A stretch of DNA of 8,459 nucleotides, from the NCBI GenBank assembly GCA_016183885.1, contig JACPDS010000013.1, positions 1-8,459 of the forward strand, given 5' to 3'. Position 1 is the stretch's first letter. The number at the start of each line of letters is the position of its first letter. The stretch is from Armatimonadota bacterium. Lineage in GTDB: Bacteria; Vulcanimicrobiota; JACPDS01. The position numbers and the translations under genes were made by a program. This document shows positions 5,516 through 8,459 of the stretch, in pieces. The notes below the pieces were generated by a model. That model was not told the DNA's origin and ran no database searches. It was given only the letters and a program-made list of their open reading frames with translations.

Positions 5516-7522
5516 ATGTTTATAAATAAAAAAATCATTCTTTTAATTTTAATTTATATGCTCTCTTTTAACATTGTTCGCTCGGAAGAAAATCCTAAAA
5601 GTCCCCTCCCGTCAAATTCCGAAAGCATTAAAATAGATGAAAAAAATCCTGTAATTACAGCCATTGCCATTGAAGGCAATCAATTAATAAAAACAGAAGA
5701 AATTCTAGGAGTAATTTCTCTTAAAGTAGGAGATTTACTACTGGAGGCAAAACTTCTCCGGGACAGGCAGGCTATTTTTGATTTAGGATATTTTACCGAA
5801 CCTCCGAAAATAGAAATTAAAAATTTTCAAGAAGGCGTAAAAATAAATTTTAAAGTTGCAGAAAATCCAATTGTTAAAGAAATAATTTTAATAGACAATA
5901 AATTAGCAACTAATGAAAAAATCTTAAGTTTAATGGAAACAAAACCGGATAAAATTTTAAATACTAAAACTCTTTACGCCGATATTATGGAAATCAATAA
6001 CTACTATAATGAAAATTTAGGTTATCTCCTGCCTAATCATATAACCGGCGTTAATTTAAATAAAGAGGGCAAATTAACTTTAAACATACAGGATGGTTTA
6101 ATCGTAAAAGAAGTAAAAATTACCGGAAATACTGTTTTCAGCGAAGCAGAGCTTTTAAAACTAGTTAGAATTAAAAAAGGAGAACTTTTCAATCAAAATA
6201 TTTTAAAGGAAGACGGAACTAAAATAATTAAACATTATCAGGAAAAAGACTATCTTACCGATATGAAACAGCCCACTGTGGATTTTAAAAGCGGCTTAAT
6301 TTCTTTAAATTTAGCGGAAGCTCAAGTAGAAGAAGTTAAAATCGAAGGAAATAAAAAAACTAAAGAATATTTTATTAGAATAAATTTAAAAATTAAACCC
6401 GGAGAAATTTTACGGAACCGCCGTCTAAAAAAAGATTTTGAAAGATTGAGAAATCTGCAAATCTTTGAACAGGTAGAACCTATACTTGAACCGGGAAGCG
6501 CTCCGGGGAAGGTAATTTTAATCTGGAAAATTAAAGAAGAAGAAAAACCAGGCATTGCAACTTTTGGATTAGGGTACGGCGGAAGCACCGGCGAAAGTTC
6601 TCGTTCCGGATTAATGGGACAAATCAGCGTGGGAACAAGAAATTTAGGAGGAAAAGGACAAAGCGGAACTTTATCATGGCAAAGAGGATCTTTTATTGAC
6701 GCTTTAAATTTTTCTTTTTACGATCCAGCTATTAATGATAAAGGTAATTCGCTGGGATTTTCTTTTTATAACAGCACTTTCGAAGAATTGCGTCAGCCTG
6801 TTCTAGGAACCGCCCCTCTAGAATACGCTCTTTATGATGATCATCGCGGAGGAGGAAGTGTTACTTACGGCCATCCTTTAAATGACGATTTAAAAGTTTT
6901 ATTCTCGATAAGAAGAGAACAATTAAATATAAGCACAAATCCTAAATCTAATTTCAGACCGATAGGATTAGCCGCCGGCGCCATCAACAGCACTACTTTA
7001 AGCGGAATTTACGATACTCGAGACGATGTTTTAAATCCTTATGAAGGAAATTTTATAAATGCTTCGGTAGAAACCGCCGGAGGAATTTATAAAGGTTCTT
7101 ATACTTTTAGCAAATGGCAGGGTGAAATTAGAAAATATTTCCCTCTTAAAAACAATAAAACTTTAGCAATGCGGCTCTGGGGAGGATATATTGCCGGAAA
7201 TTCTCCCGCCACTGAATACTTTTATACAGGCGGAACGGATACTATCAGAGCTTATTCGGATAATGCTTTTTTTGGCACAAAAATGATTCTTTTAAATCTA
7301 GAATTTCGCTTCCCGATTGCTAAAATTCAAATGTTAAATGGAGCAATTTTTGCGGATGCGGGAAATGCCTGGCTACCCGGTCAAAACTTCATATTATATA
7401 AAAATGCCGGAGTGGGTCTGCGCATAGTTTTCCCTAAAATGGGTCTGGGAGTAATCCGTTTAGACTATTCTTTTGGATCTAAAGGAGGTCGAACTTCAAT
7501 TGGAATAGGACAAAGTTTTTAA
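5516..7522 (+). CDS. bamA: Outer membrane protein assembly factor BamA (Omp85)
   Basis: BamA is the central subunit that folds and inserts beta-barrel proteins into the outer membrane. The 668-residue product starts with a signal peptide (MFINKKIILLILIYMLSF, probable cleavage after V-R-S at residue 23) and a short linker. Four POTRA domains follow at about 46-116, 118-193, 196-268 and 270-341; each opens with a V/I-x-x-I-x-I-x-G/D-N type strand and has a central helix pair. E. coli BamA has five POTRAs and 810 residues. The Omp85 barrel covers about 345-668, with S-G-I-Y-D-T-R-D-D-V-L-N-P-Y-E-G-N-F (about 496-513) and F-A-D-A-G-N-A-W (about 612-619). The L6-loop motif normally [VI]RG[FY] reads IRAY at 577-580. 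The protein ends in Phe, as expected for an outer-membrane barrel. It lies between tamB and ompH, probably in the same transcript. The frame is intact. Confidence 0.97.
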   Translation: MFINKKIILLILIYMLSFNIVRSEENPKSPLPSNSESIKIDEKNPVITAIAIEGNQLIKTEEILGVISLKVGDLLLEAKLLRDRQAIFDLGYFTEPPKIEIKNFQEGVKINFKVAENPIVKEIILIDNKLATNEKILSLMETKPDKILNTKTLYADIMEINNYYNENLGYLLPNHITGVNLNKEGKLTLNIQDGLIVKEVKITGNTVFSEAELLKLVRIKKGELFNQNILKEDGTKIIKHYQEKDYLTDMKQPTVDFKSGLISLNLAEAQVEEVKIEGNKKTKEYFIRINLKIKPGEILRNRRLKKDFERLRNLQIFEQVEPILEPGSAPGKVILIWKIKEEEKPGIATFGLGYGGSTGESSRSGLMGQISVGTRNLGGKGQSGTLSWQRGSFIDALNFSFYDPAINDKGNSLGFSFYNSTFEELRQPVLGTAPLEYALYDDHRGGGSVTYGHPLNDDLKVLFSIRREQLNISTNPKSNFRPIGLAAGAINSTTLSGIYDTRDDVLNPYEGNFINASVETAGGIYKGSYTFSKWQGEIRKYFPLKNNKTLAMRLWGGYIAGNSPATEYFYTGGTDTIRAYSDNAFFGTKMILLNLEFRFPIAKIQMLNGAIFADAGNAWLPGQNFILYKNAGVGLRIVFPKMGLGVIRLDYSFGSKGGRTSIGIGQSF

Positions 7523-7523
7523 G

Positions 7524-7594
7524 TAAGCGTTAAGAATTAAAAGCGCTAAGCTTTAAGCGTCAAGTAATATTTATCGCTTATGAATTAACGCTAA
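7524..7594 (+). repeat. Degenerate heptamer array (TAAGCGT-like) with inverted copies, bamA-ompH gap
   Basis: Directly after the bamA stop the sequence divides into TAAGCGT, TAAGAAT, TAAAAGCGC, TAAGCTT, TAAGCGT and CAAGTAA (7524-7567). Three AAGCGNNAAG decamers start at 7525, 7541 and 7555. Inverted copies follow: CGCTTA (7575-7580) complements TAAGCG at 7554-7559, and TTAACGCT (7585-7592) complements AGCGTTAA at 7526-7533. The array fills the gap up to the ompH ribosome binding site. There is no T tract behind it, so it does not look like a simple terminator. Confidence 0.7.
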
Positions 7595-7599
7595 TAAAT

Positions 7600-7605
7600 A
7601 GGAGG
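7600..7605 (+). promoter_or_regulatory. Ribosome binding site of ompH
   Basis: A perfect AGGAGG lies seven bases before the ATG at 7613, the optimal distance, and fixes that start. Confidence 0.92.
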
Positions 7606-7612
7606 AAAAAAT

Positions 7613-8437
7613 ATGTTTAAAAAAATTTTAATTTTTATTATTTCCGTAGGAATTGTTTTAGGATTAATTTTTTTGGGAAAATTTCTAATAGAGCGGCGCA
7701 ATTTAAAAAAACAAATCGCTTCATTAGACCGTCAAATGATTTTTGATCTGCCGGAATTTAAAGAAGCTCAAAGAAAATTTGAACAGGACAGCATAGATTT
7801 GCAAAATTTTTATATTCAAGAAGGAAAAAAATTAAGCCCTGAAAAAAAACAAAATTTAACCATGCAAATTCAACAGCAGTTAATGCAAAAACGAGCTCTT
7901 TTATTAAATCCCCTCCTTCAAAAAATAGAAGCCGCTATAGCAATAGCGGCAAAAGAGAAAAAAATCAGCGTAGTTTTGGATAAAAAAATCGCTGTTTACG
8001 GCATTCCAGAAATTACTGAAGATGTAATTAAAAAATTCAAAAGCCAAAAAGAATTAAATCCGCCGGAAAAAGAAAATACTCAAAAAAGCACAATTGGATA
8101 TTTTGATCAAGAAGCCGTAAGAAGTTTAAAAATTTTTCAGGAAGCTGATCAAAAGCTGATGAAAACTTTTCAAAGTATGCAGGAAGAATTAAATAAAAAA
8201 GGAGGAGAAAAACTTTCTCCTGAAGAGCAAAATAAACTAAAAGAAGAATATAATTACAAACTTTATCAAAAAAGAAATGAAATATATTCAAATTTATTCG
8301 CCAATGTAACTAAAACCGTTGAAAAAGTAGCCAGAGAAGAAAATTTAAGTTTAATTTTAGACAAACAAAACGTAATGTATGGAGGAAAAAATATAACTGA
8401 TAAAGTAATTAATTTATTTTTAAAAGAAAATAAATAA
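7613..8437 (+). CDS. ompH: OmpH/Skp-family periplasmic chaperone, membrane-anchored tandem two-domain form
   Basis: OmpH/Skp proteins are periplasmic holdases that keep unfolded outer-membrane proteins soluble on the way to BamA. This 274-residue protein is about 1.7 times E. coli Skp (161 residues) because the Skp domain occurs twice: about 35-142 and 161-270. Both halves carry LSPE (74 and 201), [VI]LDK (121 and 248), [VM]YG (128 and 255) and I-T-x-x-V-I (134 and 261), all offset by exactly 127 residues; the domain starts IASLD and IGYFD are offset by 126. Each half has the long charged helices expected of the Skp tentacles. The N-terminus (K-K, then hydrophobic 5-25, then E-R-R) has no clear signal peptidase site, so it may be an uncleaved inner-membrane anchor. 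It follows bamA by 90 bases and has a strong ribosome binding site. The family call is secure; the anchoring is inferred. Confidence 0.93.
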   Translation: MFKKILIFIISVGIVLGLIFLGKFLIERRNLKKQIASLDRQMIFDLPEFKEAQRKFEQDSIDLQNFYIQEGKKLSPEKKQNLTMQIQQQLMQKRALLLNPLLQKIEAAIAIAAKEKKISVVLDKKIAVYGIPEITEDVIKKFKSQKELNPPEKENTQKSTIGYFDQEAVRSLKIFQEADQKLMKTFQSMQEELNKKGGEKLSPEEQNKLKEEYNYKLYQKRNEIYSNLFANVTKTVEKVAREENLSLILDKQNVMYGGKNITDKVINLFLKENK

Positions 8438-8459
8438 TTAAAAATTATTCTATAATTTA

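Noticed and set aside
6322..6588. Open reading frame on the - strand within bamA
   Set aside because: It is a shadow of the fourth POTRA domain, with no independent support.
8037..8291. Open reading frame on the - strand within ompH
   Set aside because: Its Phe/Leu-rich translation merely mirrors Lys/Glu-rich helices on the + strand; no start signal.
8451..8456. TATAAT after ompH as a promoter for the next gene
   Set aside because: No -35 match is visible and the window ends three bases later.

Overview
The window comes from a bacterium with an outer membrane and an AT-rich genome (codons end mostly in A or T, and positions 541-660 contain only 8 G/C in 120 bases). All genes lie on the + strand. 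They encode the C-terminal part of the actin homologue MreB, a TamB-like envelope protein, the Omp85 insertase BamA and an OmpH/Skp-type periplasmic chaperone. Neighbouring tamB, bamA and ompH genes are typical of the outer-membrane clusters of diderm Firmicutes (Negativicutes, Halanaerobiales) and some other diderm lineages. No gene here fixes the taxon, so this placement is only an inference.

Layout: 2-451 is the 3' end of mreB, followed by a strong intrinsic terminator (480-520). From 530 to 5432 runs one tamB-like gene in three reading-frame pieces (530-748, 745-3318, and an open frame 3282-5432 whose first standard start codon is at 3432). Adding one T at each of two short T runs (716-721 and 3302-3306) restores a single frame of 1634 codons plus stop. 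Both lesions are therefore -1 nt events at T tracts, and the rest of the gene still reads as normal TamB up to its conserved C-terminus. bamA (5516-7522) and ompH (7613-8437) are intact, each with a GGAGG ribosome binding site, and no convincing terminator separates tamB, bamA and ompH. The last 22 bases hold no gene.

How they work together: OmpH/Skp-type chaperones hold unfolded outer-membrane proteins in the periplasm, BamA folds them into the outer membrane, and TamB-family proteins span the periplasm from an inner-membrane anchor, assisting beta-barrel assembly and/or lipid transfer. No tamA is visible beside tamB. BamA is the neighbouring Omp85 protein, so a BamA-TamB pairing is plausible.

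The window looks like a conventional outer-membrane biogenesis locus rather than a new system. The points most worth a second look are the double T-tract frameshift in tamB, an exact 30-bp in-frame duplication inside its membrane anchor, an OmpH protein that is a membrane-anchored tandem duplication of the Skp domain (127-residue register), a degenerate heptamer array between bamA and ompH, and an IRAY variant of the BamA VRGF/Y motif.
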